Source: Hyphomicrobiaceae bacterium (GTDB lineage: Bacteria; Pseudomonadota; Alphaproteobacteria; Rhizobiales; Devosiaceae). From it: a stretch of DNA of 64,000 bases. Under the pieces are notes generated by a model. That model searched no databases, was not told the origin of the DNA, and was given only the letters and a program-made list of their open reading frames with translations. The stretch covers positions 14,125 to 78,124 of the forward strand of contig JACKJG010000014.1 in the NCBI GenBank assembly GCA_020638065.1. The letters are read 5' to 3'. Below, one piece after another: positions 51,934 through 61,693 of this stretch. Position numbers and translations under genes: made by a program. Position 1 is the stretch's first letter. Each line of letters opens with the position of its first letter.

Positions 51934-52521
51934 GTGCTGCGCCCGGTTCCAGTTCTGGCCGTGCTGGTGATTGTCACCGGCGCGGCCTTTTTGCTGTTCG
52001 GACCGCAGCCTCTACCCTCAAAAGCACCCGCGCTCGAAATCCGGACGGGGCCGTTTGCGCATGATGTCTATGAGGGATTTCTGCCGGTGCTGGCACGGCG
52101 CTGGAAGGGTTTTTCCCGGCCTGAAGACGAACAGTTCGGCCTCAGCGCGGCCCTTCCCGATGGTGCCCTGGGCTTGCTCGGTTCACCACGGATCGATACC
52201 GGCGGAACGTTCAACACGAAAGGATACGAGAACCAGGCGCATCTGGCGGCGAGCTGGCGTGGCTACCTTTTTGGATCGCCCCTTTTTGTCGAGGGCACGT
52301 TCGGGGGCGGGTTGCATGACGGGCACCTGCTTGATGGGCAGAAGCCGGATCGCAACATGGGCTGCCGCATCAATTTCTATGAAAGCCTGAGTGTCGGGGT
52401 AACCTTTTGGAACGGCTGGTCGCTGGCCATTTCCTACGAACATATGAGCAATGCCGATCTTTGTCCGCCCAATGAGGGACTGAGCAATATGGGCTTCCGG
52501 ATCATCGCGCCAATCGAGTGA
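51934..52521 (+). CDS. PagL-like lipid A 3-O-deacylase/acyloxyacyl hydrolase
   Basis: A 195-residue exported protein with an N-terminal hydrophobic signal or anchor (1-22) and barrel-like strands. The C-terminal motif YEHMSNADLCPPNEGL matches PagL's H-x-S-N and P-N-x-G pattern: His170, Ser172, Asn173 and Asn180. The Glu found 14 residues after the His in PagL (from memory) is Ser here, so the triad may be altered. It would trim an ester-linked chain from lipid A in the outer membrane. The GTG start is just after leuB. The family call is plausible, not certain. Confidence 0.65.
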   Translation: MLRPVPVLAVLVIVTGAAFLLFGPQPLPSKAPALEIRTGPFAHDVYEGFLPVLARRWKGFSRPEDEQFGLSAALPDGALGLLGSPRIDTGGTFNTKGYENQAHLAASWRGYLFGSPLFVEGTFGGGLHDGHLLDGQKPDRNMGCRINFYESLSVGVTFWNGWSLAISYEHMSNADLCPPNEGLSNMGFRIIAPIE

Positions 52522-52642
52522 CCGGCAGGCCTGCGTGGCGGATCGGCAACGTTAGCGGCGACACGACGTCACTCCGCTCGCAGGCGGATTGACAATTTGA
52601 GGCTTTGGCCTCATTGAGCGCCCACGCAAACGGAGACGTTTC

Positions 52643-52738
52643 ATGCTCGGCGAATTTGCCAGATCGAACGCCAAAACGACCGCCCTCACCGGCGCGGCGC
52701 CGTTTGCCAATGTCACAAAAACCACCACCAAGATCTAG
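52643..52738 (+). CDS. Putative Thr/Lys/Ile-rich leader peptide before asd
   Basis: A 31-codon frame with GGAGA six bases before its ATG. It contains seven Thr, ending in the seven codons TKTTTKI before TAG. Threonine, lysine and isoleucine are end products of the aspartate pathway that Asd commits carbon to. A hairpin set begins at the stop codon and reaches to the asd ribosome site. This resembles thr-type attenuator leaders. The frame could arise by chance in GC-rich DNA, so it is offered as a hypothesis. Confidence 0.4.
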   Translation: MLGEFARSNAKTTALTGAAPFANVTKTTTKI

Positions 52739-52822
52739 CCGTCTCTCCGGGCCCTCCCGCCGGAGAGGGGGCCAGAGCAGCTTGGCCGCAACCGACAAGG
52801 GTTGCGCGGGGGGTGAGACGGC
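52738..52822 (+). promoter_or_regulatory. Competing hairpins between leader peptide and asd
   Basis: GCCGTCTC (52738-52745) can pair with GAGACGGC (52815-52822), next to the AAGGGA ribosome site of asd. The alternative hairpin CTCTCCGG (52743-52750) with CCGGAGAG (52760-52767) shares three bases with the first arm, so the two pairings compete. A third stem, CGCAACC/GGTTGCG (52787-52806), lies between. No T tract follows, so control may act on translation rather than termination. Confidence 0.4.
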
Positions 52823-52836
52823 AAGGGAACAGAAAA

Positions 52837-53874
52837 ATGGGTTATCGGGTCGCAGTCGTTGGCGCCACGGGCAATGTGGGCCATGAAATGCTGAATATTC
52901 TGGCGGAACGCGGATTTCCGGCGGACGAGGTGATCGCGCTGGCATCTTCGCGCTCCATCGGGCGCGAGGTCAGCTATGGCGATGCCACGCTGAAGTGCAA
53001 GAACCTCGATGATTTCGACTTCAATGGTGTCGATATCTGCCTGATGTCGGCGGGGTCCACGGTTTCAAAGGCCATGGCCCAGAAGATCGGGGCCACGGGT
53101 TGTATCGTCATCGATAATTCGAGCTTCTGGCGCTATCACGCCGAGGTGCCGCTGATCGTGCCCGAGGTAAATGCGCAGGCGCTCGACGACTACATGGCCA
53201 GAAACGAACGTCTCAACATCATTGCCAATCCCAATTGTTCGACGGCGCAATTGCTGGTGGCACTCAAGCCCCTGCACGACGCAGCGAAGATCAAGCGGGT
53301 GGTGGTTGCGACCTATCAGTCGGTGTCCGGCGCCGGCAAGGAAGCGATGGACGAGCTCTGGGACCAGACCAAGGGCATTTTCGTGACCGATGCGCCCACG
53401 CCGCAAAAATTCACCAAGCAGATCGCCTTCAACGTCATTCCGCACATCGATGTTTTCATGGAGGATGGCTACACCAAGGAAGAGTGGAAGGTCGTGGCCG
53501 AGACCAAGAAGATCCTCGATCCGAAGATCAAGGTGACCTGCACCGCCGTGCGGGTGCCGGTGTTCGTTGGACATTCCGAAGCGGTCAATATCGAGTTCGA
53601 AAACGAGATTACCGCCGATGAAGCACGCGACATTCTGCGCGAGGCGCCCGGCATCATGGTCGTCGACAAGCGCGAGGATGGCGGCTACATCACGCCAATC
53701 GAATGCGTGGGCGACTATGCGACCTTCGTCAGCCGTATCCGCGAGGATGCGACGGTCGAGAACGGGCTCAATATCTGGGTCGTTTCGGATAATCTTCGCA
53801 AGGGCGCGGCGCTTAACGCCATCCAGATCGCCGAAAGCCTGATCAATCGCGGGCTGGTCAAGCAGGCCGCGTGA
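52837..53874 (+). CDS. asd: Aspartate-semialdehyde dehydrogenase
   Basis: A 345-residue enzyme: VAVVGATGNVGHEML at the NADP site, IANPNCSTAQL with the catalytic Cys, and the C-terminal VPVFVGHSEAVNIEFE, whose His acts in catalysis. It makes aspartate-semialdehyde for lysine, threonine, methionine and isoleucine and for diaminopimelate. AAGGGA precedes the ATG at 52837. Located directly after the leader-like region. Confidence 0.97.
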   Translation: MGYRVAVVGATGNVGHEMLNILAERGFPADEVIALASSRSIGREVSYGDATLKCKNLDDFDFNGVDICLMSAGSTVSKAMAQKIGATGCIVIDNSSFWRYHAEVPLIVPEVNAQALDDYMARNERLNIIANPNCSTAQLLVALKPLHDAAKIKRVVVATYQSVSGAGKEAMDELWDQTKGIFVTDAPTPQKFTKQIAFNVIPHIDVFMEDGYTKEEWKVVAETKKILDPKIKVTCTAVRVPVFVGHSEAVNIEFENEITADEARDILREAPGIMVVDKREDGGYITPIECVGDYATFVSRIREDATVENGLNIWVVSDNLRKGAALNAIQIAESLINRGLVKQAA

Positions 53875-53928
53875 TGTCATTGCGTTGCCGGCCTCAGGCC
53901 GGTGGCGCATTTCCCCGGGACTTGAACG

Positions 53929-54807
53929 ATGCCCCTGCGCCACATCCTTGCAGCATTGGTGGTCGTCGCCATCTGGGGGTTCAACTTCGTCGTCATCAAG
54001 CTCTCGGTGAACGCCCTGCCGCCCATTCTGGCGGCGGGCATCCGGTTCGCATTTGCGTCGTGGCCGCTGGTTTTCTTCATCCGGCCGCCCAAAACCGAAT
54101 GGTACAAGGTTGTTCTGTTCGGACTGACCTTCGGGTTCGCGCTCTATTCGTTCCTCAACTTCGCGCTGTCGATGGGCATGCCCGCGGGCCTTGCTTCGGT
54201 GGTGCTGCAGGTGCAGGCCTTCTTCACCATGTTGATCGCCTTCTTCGTGCTGCACGAACGCCCCAGGGCACAGCAGATCATCGGGGCGATCATCGCCTTC
54301 GCGGGGATCGGGGTCATGGCGATCGACCGGTTCGAGGGGGCGCAGCTCTGGCCGTTCGCCTTGACCATCCTTGCCGCGATCAGCTGGGGGGTGGCCAACA
54401 ACGTGGCCAAAACCTTCGGTGGTGCCAACCCGGTGGCGACGACGGTCTGGGGCGGGCTGGTTGCGTCGTTCTCGCTCATCGGACTGTCGCTTGTTCTCGA
54501 TGGGCCGCAGCCGCTTATCGATTTCGTTGTGGCTCCTGACCTTTACACGGTCGGGGTTCTCGCGTTTCTGGCCTATCCGGCTACCCTCTTTGGCATGGCA
54601 ATCTGGAATCATCTGCTGGCGCTGCATCCGGCGAGCATCGTGGCGCCGTTCACGCTTCTGGTGCCGATCACCGGGCTTCTGTCGGGTTATCTGGTTCTGG
54701 GCGAGACCATTGCACCGCTGGAAATGGCAGGCGGGGCGCTGATCGTTCTGGGGATCGCGATCTCGGTTTTCCGGCGCCGGCGCAGATCGAACACGGTGCC
54801 GGTTTGA
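53929..54807 (+). CDS. EamA-family transporter (amino-acid/metabolite exporter type)
   Basis: A 292-residue protein with ten helices in two EamA repeats, resembling the YdcZ/EamA O-acetylserine/cysteine exporter group: VVAIWGFNFVVIKLSV at the start, and FTLLVPITGLLSGYLVLGETI near the C-terminus. The substrate is unknown. Followed directly by a GNAT gene on the same strand. Confidence 0.9.
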   Translation: MPLRHILAALVVVAIWGFNFVVIKLSVNALPPILAAGIRFAFASWPLVFFIRPPKTEWYKVVLFGLTFGFALYSFLNFALSMGMPAGLASVVLQVQAFFTMLIAFFVLHERPRAQQIIGAIIAFAGIGVMAIDRFEGAQLWPFALTILAAISWGVANNVAKTFGGANPVATTVWGGLVASFSLIGLSLVLDGPQPLIDFVVAPDLYTVGVLAFLAYPATLFGMAIWNHLLALHPASIVAPFTLLVPITGLLSGYLVLGETIAPLEMAGGALIVLGIAISVFRRRRRSNTVPV

Positions 54808-54809
54808 AC

Positions 54810-55262
54810 ATGGGGGCCGGCGTCTGTCTGCGAGTGGCCGGTCCGGCCGATGCGGCGCAGATTGCCGAAATTCTCCGCCTTTCGCAGCGATCGCTCGGTT
54901 TCCTGCCCGAATTGCATAGCGCCGATGAGGACCTGGCCTTCGTGTCGGATATCATGCTTGCCTCCTGCGAAGTGATCGCCGCTGATTCAGCTGGCGATAT
55001 AGTCGGGTTTGCGGCCCATTCGGCGGATTGGCTCAATCACCTCTATTTGCTGCCGGGCTGGACCGGGCAGGGTATCGGCACGGTTTTGCTCGACCGGGTT
55101 CGCCAAGGGCGGAACCGGCTGCAGCTTTGGACATTTCAGGCCAATCAAGGTGCGCGGCGCTTCTACGAGCGGCACGGTTTCGCGGCGGTTGAGTTCACCG
55201 ATGGTTCCGGCAATGAGGAGAATTTGCCGGACGTCCGTTATGTCTGGGAACGCCAAAGCTGA
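54810..55262 (+). CDS. GNAT-family acetyltransferase
   Basis: A 150-residue GNAT protein: RVAGPADAAQIAEILRLSQRSLGF at the start, LNHLYLLPGWTGQGIGTVLLDRV with the acetyl-CoA loop, and NQGARRFYERHGFAAVE near the end. The start is ATG at 54810 or a TTG two codons earlier that overlaps the transporter stop. It converges on the MFS gene with a gap of three bases. The acceptor is unknown. Confidence 0.9.
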   Translation: MGAGVCLRVAGPADAAQIAEILRLSQRSLGFLPELHSADEDLAFVSDIMLASCEVIAADSAGDIVGFAAHSADWLNHLYLLPGWTGQGIGTVLLDRVRQGRNRLQLWTFQANQGARRFYERHGFAAVEFTDGSGNEENLPDVRYVWERQS

Positions 55263-55265
55263 GGG

Positions 55266-56597
55266 CTATTTGTCCCCATATTGCCGGACGCCATAAAGAC
55301 CGAGTGCCCCGATCGCCAGAAGCACAATGATCGGCGTGATGCCGATGCGCTGGGACTGGCTGATGCTTGTGACGATGGCGACCAGAAACGGCCCGATGAA
55401 GCTCGTCGCCTTGCCGGTCAGAGCATAAAGCCCGAAAGCCTCGGTCGTCTCGTCCTTGCCAACCTGATCGACCAGCAATGTGCGCGATGCAGCCTGCAAG
55501 GTGCCGCCGGCCGCGCCGATGATCATGCCGGCGATGTAGAAGATAATGGTCGGGGTGCCTTCGGAAATGGGAATGGTGAAAAGTGTGACGTCCGGCGTGG
55601 TCGAGACCACCAGAAGGCTTGCCAAGACCAATAACCAGCAGCTGACAAAGACAACCGGGCGCGGACCGAAGCGGGCATCGAGCCGTCCGCCGACAAAAGC
55701 GCCGATGGCGCCGGTGATCGCCGCGAGAATGCCGAATATTCCGATCTGGATGATCGACATTTTCAGAACGCCCGCTGCGTAGATGCCGCCAAAGGCATAG
55801 AGCGCGTTGAGCCCGTCGCGATAAAGCATGGAGGTGATCAGAAAGGTGAAATAGGAACCGCGCGTCGGCAGGGACTTCAATGTCTGCCAGAGGCCCTTCA
55901 GCCCCTCGGAAATGGAGGGAGCGTTTGGGGTGCGCGGCGCGTCGGGGGTGAAAAAGAAGAGCGGCAGGATGAAGACCAGATACCAGATGGCCGACAGGGG
56001 CCCGGAGGCGCGGTCGCCCTCATAGGTTGCTGGATCGAGACCGAATATGGGCGAGATGCCGATCAGCGTCTTGCCGGTTTCGGCATCGGCGGACATCAGG
56101 GTCAGCATGAAGATGAGGGCGATGAGGCCACCGACATAGCCGAGGGCCCAGCCGGAGCCGGAGAGCTTGCCAAGGTCGGCGCGTGGCACAAGGGTCGGCA
56201 TCATGGCATTGGTGAAGATGGTCGTCATTTCAACGCCGATGGTGGCGACGACAAAGGCGGCCAGAATCCAGAAGACCGGGGCCGTGCCGCCGGGCGTGGC
56301 GAAAAACAGAAAGGCGCAACCAACGACCAAAAGGATCGAAAAGAGCGCGATCCAGGGTTTGCGCGGGCCGGAAGCGTCGACCATCGCGCCGAAAACCGGC
56401 GCCATCAGCGCCACGAGGACGCCACCTGTTGCTGCCGCATAGCCCCAAAGGGTCTGGCCGCTCACGGCGCTATCGGCGACATAGGCGGTGAAATAGGGGG
56501 CGAAAATGAAGGTGACGATGAGGGTGTGATAGGGCTGGGAGGCCCAGTCATAGAGCATCCACGAAAAAATCGCCTTGCGGTCAGCGCGTTCCGTCAT
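55266..56597 (-). CDS. MFS transporter, UMF1/ATG22-like
   Basis: A 443-residue protein with about 12 hydrophobic segments and the UMF1 start FSWMLYDWASQPYHTLIVTFIFAPYFTAYV. Alphaproteobacteria often encode it near metabolic genes; it is probably an effluxer with unknown substrate. A longer in-frame start exists upstream, but the ATG at 56597 begins at the family-like Met. Convergent with the GNAT gene. Confidence 0.93.
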   Translation of the reverse strand: MTERADRKAIFSWMLYDWASQPYHTLIVTFIFAPYFTAYVADSAVSGQTLWGYAAATGGVLVALMAPVFGAMVDASGPRKPWIALFSILLVVGCAFLFFATPGGTAPVFWILAAFVVATIGVEMTTIFTNAMMPTLVPRADLGKLSGSGWALGYVGGLIALIFMLTLMSADAETGKTLIGISPIFGLDPATYEGDRASGPLSAIWYLVFILPLFFFTPDAPRTPNAPSISEGLKGLWQTLKSLPTRGSYFTFLITSMLYRDGLNALYAFGGIYAAGVLKMSIIQIGIFGILAAITGAIGAFVGGRLDARFGPRPVVFVSCWLLVLASLLVVSTTPDVTLFTIPISEGTPTIIFYIAGMIIGAAGGTLQAASRTLLVDQVGKDETTEAFGLYALTGKATSFIGPFLVAIVTSISQSQRIGITPIIVLLAIGALGLYGVRQYGDK

Positions 56598-56772
56598 GAT
56601 CTGCCCCCAGCCTCTTTTGGCCGAGCAGACCGCAAAGCCTTGACACAATCAAGCGCGGATTGGTGGTCATTGGCGATGATGATCTTGTTGCGGCATTGGT
56701 TTTGCGAAAGCTGCGCCGGGGTCCCGGCGCTGCGGCCGGGACGGCGTGACATTGGCCAGAACCGCAAAAGCC

Positions 56773-59700
56773 TCAGCCGCGAGCCAGATCGGACAGGAGA
56801 CCTGCGGCAACGGAAAGCCGCGAGACAGTCAGGTCGCCCTCGGTCAGGTCGTTGACCATTTGCTGGATGCGGCCGATCTCGTTCTTCATGTTCTCGTTCC
56901 AGGCCTTGTGCCGTTCGAGCACGGGCCCATCGCCGGCCATGAGCACGTTGCCGGTGATGTCGCGCTGGGCGCGCATCAAATTGGCCAGCGCCCGGTCGAG
57001 GGCCATCCGGTCGAAGCGGTCGGTGACATGGATCGTGCCGGAGAGTTCGGTGATGCGTCCGAGCTTGAACTGGCCGAGCACGGCGAAATAGGCGCGCGCC
57101 GCATCCATGACCGGAACGTCGAGGCTCTGGCTGAGATGGATGACGTCGGAGGAGAGGGTCAGTGCGCTCAGTTCGGCGATGCGCCGCGCCAATTGTTCCG
57201 GCGTGCCACCCTGCTCGAAGCCCTGGGCCTGATCGGCGACGGAGTGCGAGATGAAGGGCGGCAGCAATTCGGTCAGGTTGGCGCGGATTTCGGAGACGCC
57301 GGCCTTGTAGATGTCGACGATCGGGGCAATGCCGCCATCGAAAGAGACGTTGCGCAGGAACCACAGGGTCTGGTTGACCAGAAGGGTCTGGATTTCACGG
57401 TAGAGTGCGAGCTGGACGTCGCCCTTGATCGTGTTGTCGCGCGCATCGATGGCCGCGTTCAGTTCGGTCAGGCCAAAGGCATCGCGCGCTGTCGCATAGG
57501 CGCAAGCGATCTGGGCGGCGTCGGCGCTGGTGGCCGCCGCAAGGGTCGTCACATAGGCTGGCCCGCCGCGATTGATCATGGCGTTGCACAAAACGGTTGC
57601 GATCACTTCGCGGCGCAGGCGGTGATTGTCGATGGTTGCGGGATATTTTTCGGCCAGCCGGTCGGGGAAGTAGCGATAAAGCTCCTTGCCGAGATAGGGA
57701 TCGTCGGGAACCGTCGAATTGAGCAATTGGGCGAAAAGGGCATTCTTGGCATAGGCCAGAAGCACCGAGATTTCGGGCCGCGGGAAACCGTGTCCCGCCG
57801 CCATCCGGTCGTAGACGGTGCCATCATCGGGCAGGAACTCGACATCGCGATGCAGGGTTCCGGCGGCCTCGAGCGTATGCATGAGGTTCAAAAGGTCGGG
57901 CGCGCCATCGGCGCCTTTGCGTTCGGCCAGCGAGATGGCCAAGCCCTGCAGATAATTGTTTCTGAGGCAAAGACCGGCCACCTCGTCGGTCATTTCAACC
58001 AGGAAATCGTTGCGGGCGGGAATGGTCATTTCATCGGCACGCACGAGGGTGCCGAGGGCGATCTTGATGTTGACCTCAAGGTCCGAGGAGTTGACGCCGG
58101 CCGAATTGTCGATGGCGTCGGTGTTGATGCGGCTGCCGCGCTGGGCAAATTCGATGCGGGCGCGCTGCGTGATGCCGAGATTGGCACCTTCGCCGATGAC
58201 CCGGGCGTTGACCTGTTGGCCGGTGACGCGAATGGCATCGTTGGCGCGGTCGCCGGCTTCAGCGTTGGTTTCGCTGGTAGCACGAACATAGGTGCCGATG
58301 CCGCCAAACCACAAAAGGTCGACGCGGGCGCAAAGAATGGCCGTCATCAACTGGTTCGGCGTGACGCTGTCGGCGGTCAGGCCCAGAAGCGACTTGATTT
58401 CCGGGGTCAGGGTGACGGACTTGGCCGAGCGGGGGAAAATGCCACCGCCCCTCGAAATCAGGCTGACATCATAGTCCTGCCAGCTGGACCGGGCCATGTC
58501 GAACAGGCGTTTGCGTTCAGCAAAACTGGATGCCGGGTCGGGATCGGGGTCGATGAAGATGTCGCGATGATCGAAGGCGGCGACGAGCCTTGTCTGTTCC
58601 GACAGAAGCATGCCGTTGCCGAAGACGTCGCCCGACATGTCGCCGACGCCGGCAGCGGTAAAAGGCTCGGTCTGGATGTCGCGGTCGATTTCGCGGAAAT
58701 GGCGTTTGACGGTTTCCCAGGCGCCGCGGGCGGTGATGCCCATTTTCTTATGGTCGTAGCCCGCCGAACCGCCTGACGCGAACGCATCGTCGAGCCAGAA
58801 ATGCCGGCTTTGCGAAATGGCATTGGCGGTGTCGGAGAAGGTTGCAGTACCCTTGTCGGCGGCGACGACGAGATAGGGGTCGTCACTATCGCGGCGAATG
58901 ATGCCCTGAGGCGGGACGACATTGTCTCCATCGAGATTGTCGGTGACATCGAGCAAGGTTCCGACGAAAATCTTGTAGGCCTTGGTGCCCTCGGCCATGA
59001 AGGTTTCCCGGTCGGGATTGGCGGGCATCTGTTTGGGAATGAAGCCGCCCTTGGCGCCCACCGGCACAATCACGGCATTCTTGGTCATCTGCGCCTTGAC
59101 CAGGCCCAGAATTTCGGTGCGGAAATCCTGCGGCCGGTCGGACCATCTGAGGCCGCCGCGGGCAATCGGGCCGCCGCGCAGGTGGATGCCTTCGACTTCC
59201 GGGGAATAAACGTGAATTTCGCGATAGGGGCGTGGCTCGGGCATGCCCTCGATCTTTGCGGAATCATATTTGATCGCCAGGGCCGGTCGGCGGCTGCCGT
59301 CTTCGTTACGCTGGAAGAAGTTGGTCCTGAGGCCGTTTTCAACCAGATTGAGAACCCGGCGCAGAATACGATCCTCGTCGAGAGAGGCCACCGATTCCAG
59401 CGCCGTCAGAATCTGCGTTTTCAGCGCCTTGGCACGCAAGTTCCGGTCTTCCTTGAAGCCGGGATCGTTGAGCGCGAAGAACAGCTCGATCAGATCATGG
59501 GTGATGGCGGCGTTCGAATTGAGAACGTTGGCGACATAGGAATGGGTGAAACCGAGCCCGATCTGGCGAAGATAGAAGGCGAAGGCGCGCACAAGCGTGA
59601 CGCGGGTCCAGTCGAACCCGGCGGTGACCACCAGCCGGTTGAGCGGATCGCTTTCAGCAAGATTGTCCCAGATCGCGTGAATGGCGGCTTCGAGACGCGG

Positions 59701-61542
59701 GGCGAGGTCTGAGAGCTCGAAACTGGCATCTTCGGGTGGCGCAATGTGCATCTCATTGAGATGAATGACGGGCCGGTTGGCAGGTTCAATGTGATAGGAT
59801 TCCTCGTCAATCACCCGGAAACCGAAGGCTTCGAGCATCGGCACCCGGTCCGATAGCGGGATCGAGGTATCGGCGTGATAGAAGCGAAGGACGTATTGGT
59901 GCGGCCCGTGCCCCGGTTTGAGGCGAACGGCGATGTTGCCGGGATCGGTCAGACCCGAACAGATCGCGATGTCATCTAGGGCATCCTGTTCGTTGTGTGC
60001 CGACTGATAGGAGGTGCCGAAGGCGTCGGTGAAATCGGCAAGCGTGGAGGGGTCGTCGGCAATGTCGGCCATGCGATCGGCAAACGAGCGGGTCATTTGC
60101 GTCACGGCTGCTTCGAGATCGACCCGGCGCGGACGCGGGGTCGCGCCGCCATTGCGGCCGATGATGAAGTGCACGCGCACCATCTCGCCTTCAGGGAAAT
60201 GCGGGTAATAGGCGGAGACCCGTCCCTCATACTGGTCCGCGATATACTCGCCGACCTTGCGCCTGAGGCCTGAATCATAACGCTCGCGCGGCATGAACAT
60301 GAGCACCGACACGTAATTGTCGAAACGGTCGATGCGCGGCAGCACACGGATTTGCGGCCGGTCGGGAAGCGCCGCGATCAGCATGGCGAATTCGAAGAGA
60401 TCGTTGTCGCCGATCTGGAACAGTTCGTCGCGCGGATAATTGTCGAGCGCTGCCATCAGGGCTTTGCCGGCATGGCTGTTGGGGTCATAACCGGAGCGTT
60501 TCATCACATCGGCGATCTTGCGCCGGATGATGGGCACGTCGGTGTGCGGCGTGGCCAGAGACATGGAGGTGAAAAGCCCGAGCACGCGCAATTCGCCGGA
60601 AAGCTGTCCGTTCTCGCCGTAAAGTTTGACCCCGACATAATCCATGTGGCCGCGGCGATGGATACGCGAGCGGACATTGGCCTTGGTGACCATGATCGGC
60701 GCCGAGGTCTGCAAAAAGGCCACGTGCTGCTCGGTCATTTCCACATATTCGGGCCCGTCGCGCAGGAACAGGAATTTCGGATCTTCGAGAATGCCGAGGC
60801 CCGATCCCTCGATCGGTTCGAGCTTGGCATGCGGTCCATGACCTTCAAGCCTGTATTCGCGCATGCCCAGAAAGGTGAAATTGTGATCGGCCAGCCAGGC
60901 GAGGAAATGCAGCGCTTCGGCGAGGGAAGCGCTTGGCACGTCCGGGGGGTTCTGCCTATAGGAGGAGACGAGGTTCTTCAGCTTTTCCAGCATCGGGCGC
61001 CAGCCGCGAACGGCCTGGCGGACCATGACGAGAACCTCCCCGATTTCGGCGACCATTTCATCGCGGGCAGGGCCCTCGGGAAGCGGATCGATCTGGACCT
61101 GAAGGAAACTTTCGTAGCGTGTGCCGGAGCCCGGTTCGGTGAGCATATGCACCGAACCGTCCCGGTCTTCCACCGGCAGAATGGGGTGAATGAAGGCACG
61201 GATATTGCCGTTCTGCGACCGTACAGCAGCCAGCACGGAATCGACCAGAAAGGGCATGTCGCGCGTGTAGATATCGAGAATTGCCGGCGCTTTCGGATCG
61301 CTTTCGTCGAGGCGCCAATAGGTTACCGAATAGGGGTTGGTGCGGCGCTCGCCGAGATGGGTGTGTGACCGGGTGAAAAGCGCAACCCAATCTTCCGGAC
61401 TGTTGTCGTCGAGATCCTGCACATCGATGGAATCGATGCAGGTTTCGAGGAATTTGGCGAGTTCAGGATCATTTTGAACCTTGTGCAACGCAGCCGCGTG
61501 AATATCCGCGCGTTCGCGCTTCTCGGTGACGGAAGTCGACAT
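56773..61542 (-). CDS. Large NAD-specific glutamate dehydrogenase (180-kDa class)
   Basis: A 1589-residue enzyme of the large NAD-GDH class (S_180/GDH_180), which converts glutamate to 2-oxoglutarate and ammonium. Regulatory ACT-like and helical domains fill the first 700 residues; the catalytic core (about 790-1120) contains GGPIARGGLRWSDRPQDFRTEILGLVKAQMTKNAVIVPVGAKGG with the substrate Lys residues and GDMSGDVFGNGMLLSE at the nucleotide site. In Caulobacter the counterpart GdhZ also influences division. A long open frame on the opposite strand is a shadow. Confidence 0.97.
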   Translation of the reverse strand: MSTSVTEKRERADIHAAALHKVQNDPELAKFLETCIDSIDVQDLDDNSPEDWVALFTRSHTHLGERRTNPYSVTYWRLDESDPKAPAILDIYTRDMPFLVDSVLAAVRSQNGNIRAFIHPILPVEDRDGSVHMLTEPGSGTRYESFLQVQIDPLPEGPARDEMVAEIGEVLVMVRQAVRGWRPMLEKLKNLVSSYRQNPPDVPSASLAEALHFLAWLADHNFTFLGMREYRLEGHGPHAKLEPIEGSGLGILEDPKFLFLRDGPEYVEMTEQHVAFLQTSAPIMVTKANVRSRIHRRGHMDYVGVKLYGENGQLSGELRVLGLFTSMSLATPHTDVPIIRRKIADVMKRSGYDPNSHAGKALMAALDNYPRDELFQIGDNDLFEFAMLIAALPDRPQIRVLPRIDRFDNYVSVLMFMPRERYDSGLRRKVGEYIADQYEGRVSAYYPHFPEGEMVRVHFIIGRNGGATPRPRRVDLEAAVTQMTRSFADRMADIADDPSTLADFTDAFGTSYQSAHNEQDALDDIAICSGLTDPGNIAVRLKPGHGPHQYVLRFYHADTSIPLSDRVPMLEAFGFRVIDEESYHIEPANRPVIHLNEMHIAPPEDASFELSDLAPRLEAAIHAIWDNLAESDPLNRLVVTAGFDWTRVTLVRAFAFYLRQIGLGFTHSYVANVLNSNAAITHDLIELFFALNDPGFKEDRNLRAKALKTQILTALESVASLDEDRILRRVLNLVENGLRTNFFQRNEDGSRRPALAIKYDSAKIEGMPEPRPYREIHVYSPEVEGIHLRGGPIARGGLRWSDRPQDFRTEILGLVKAQMTKNAVIVPVGAKGGFIPKQMPANPDRETFMAEGTKAYKIFVGTLLDVTDNLDGDNVVPPQGIIRRDSDDPYLVVAADKGTATFSDTANAISQSRHFWLDDAFASGGSAGYDHKKMGITARGAWETVKRHFREIDRDIQTEPFTAAGVGDMSGDVFGNGMLLSEQTRLVAAFDHRDIFIDPDPDPASSFAERKRLFDMARSSWQDYDVSLISRGGGIFPRSAKSVTLTPEIKSLLGLTADSVTPNQLMTAILCARVDLLWFGGIGTYVRATSETNAEAGDRANDAIRVTGQQVNARVIGEGANLGITQRARIEFAQRGSRINTDAIDNSAGVNSSDLEVNIKIALGTLVRADEMTIPARNDFLVEMTDEVAGLCLRNNYLQGLAISLAERKGADGAPDLLNLMHTLEAAGTLHRDVEFLPDDGTVYDRMAAGHGFPRPEISVLLAYAKNALFAQLLNSTVPDDPYLGKELYRYFPDRLAEKYPATIDNHRLRREVIATVLCNAMINRGGPAYVTTLAAATSADAAQIACAYATARDAFGLTELNAAIDARDNTIKGDVQLALYREIQTLLVNQTLWFLRNVSFDGGIAPIVDIYKAGVSEIRANLTELLPPFISHSVADQAQGFEQGGTPEQLARRIAELSALTLSSDVIHLSQSLDVPVMDAARAYFAVLGQFKLGRITELSGTIHVTDRFDRMALDRALANLMRAQRDITGNVLMAGDGPVLERHKAWNENMKNEIGRIQQMVNDLTEGDLTVSRLSVAAGLLSDLARG

Positions 61543-61693
61543 AGTGGCCCCTCGTTCGACTCTAGCTCTCCACTCGCCCGACTTAACAGGCGTGCCGCAG
61601 GAAAGTCCAATGGCAAAAATGGCTCAATGGTAAGACCTTGATAGAGTTTGTGCGCCATAAAGGTCGGGTCGACAAGTTATCTGGCCGGGATTT

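Noticed and set aside
53065..54627. 520-codon open frame on the minus strand
   Set aside because: It is antisense to asd and the EamA transporter; its translation is charged and repetitive with no domain signal.
56746..58776. 676-codon open frame on the plus strand
   Set aside because: It lies opposite the large NAD-glutamate dehydrogenase, whose minus-strand protein is clearly conserved; the frame has the repetitive composition of a GC-rich antisense shadow.
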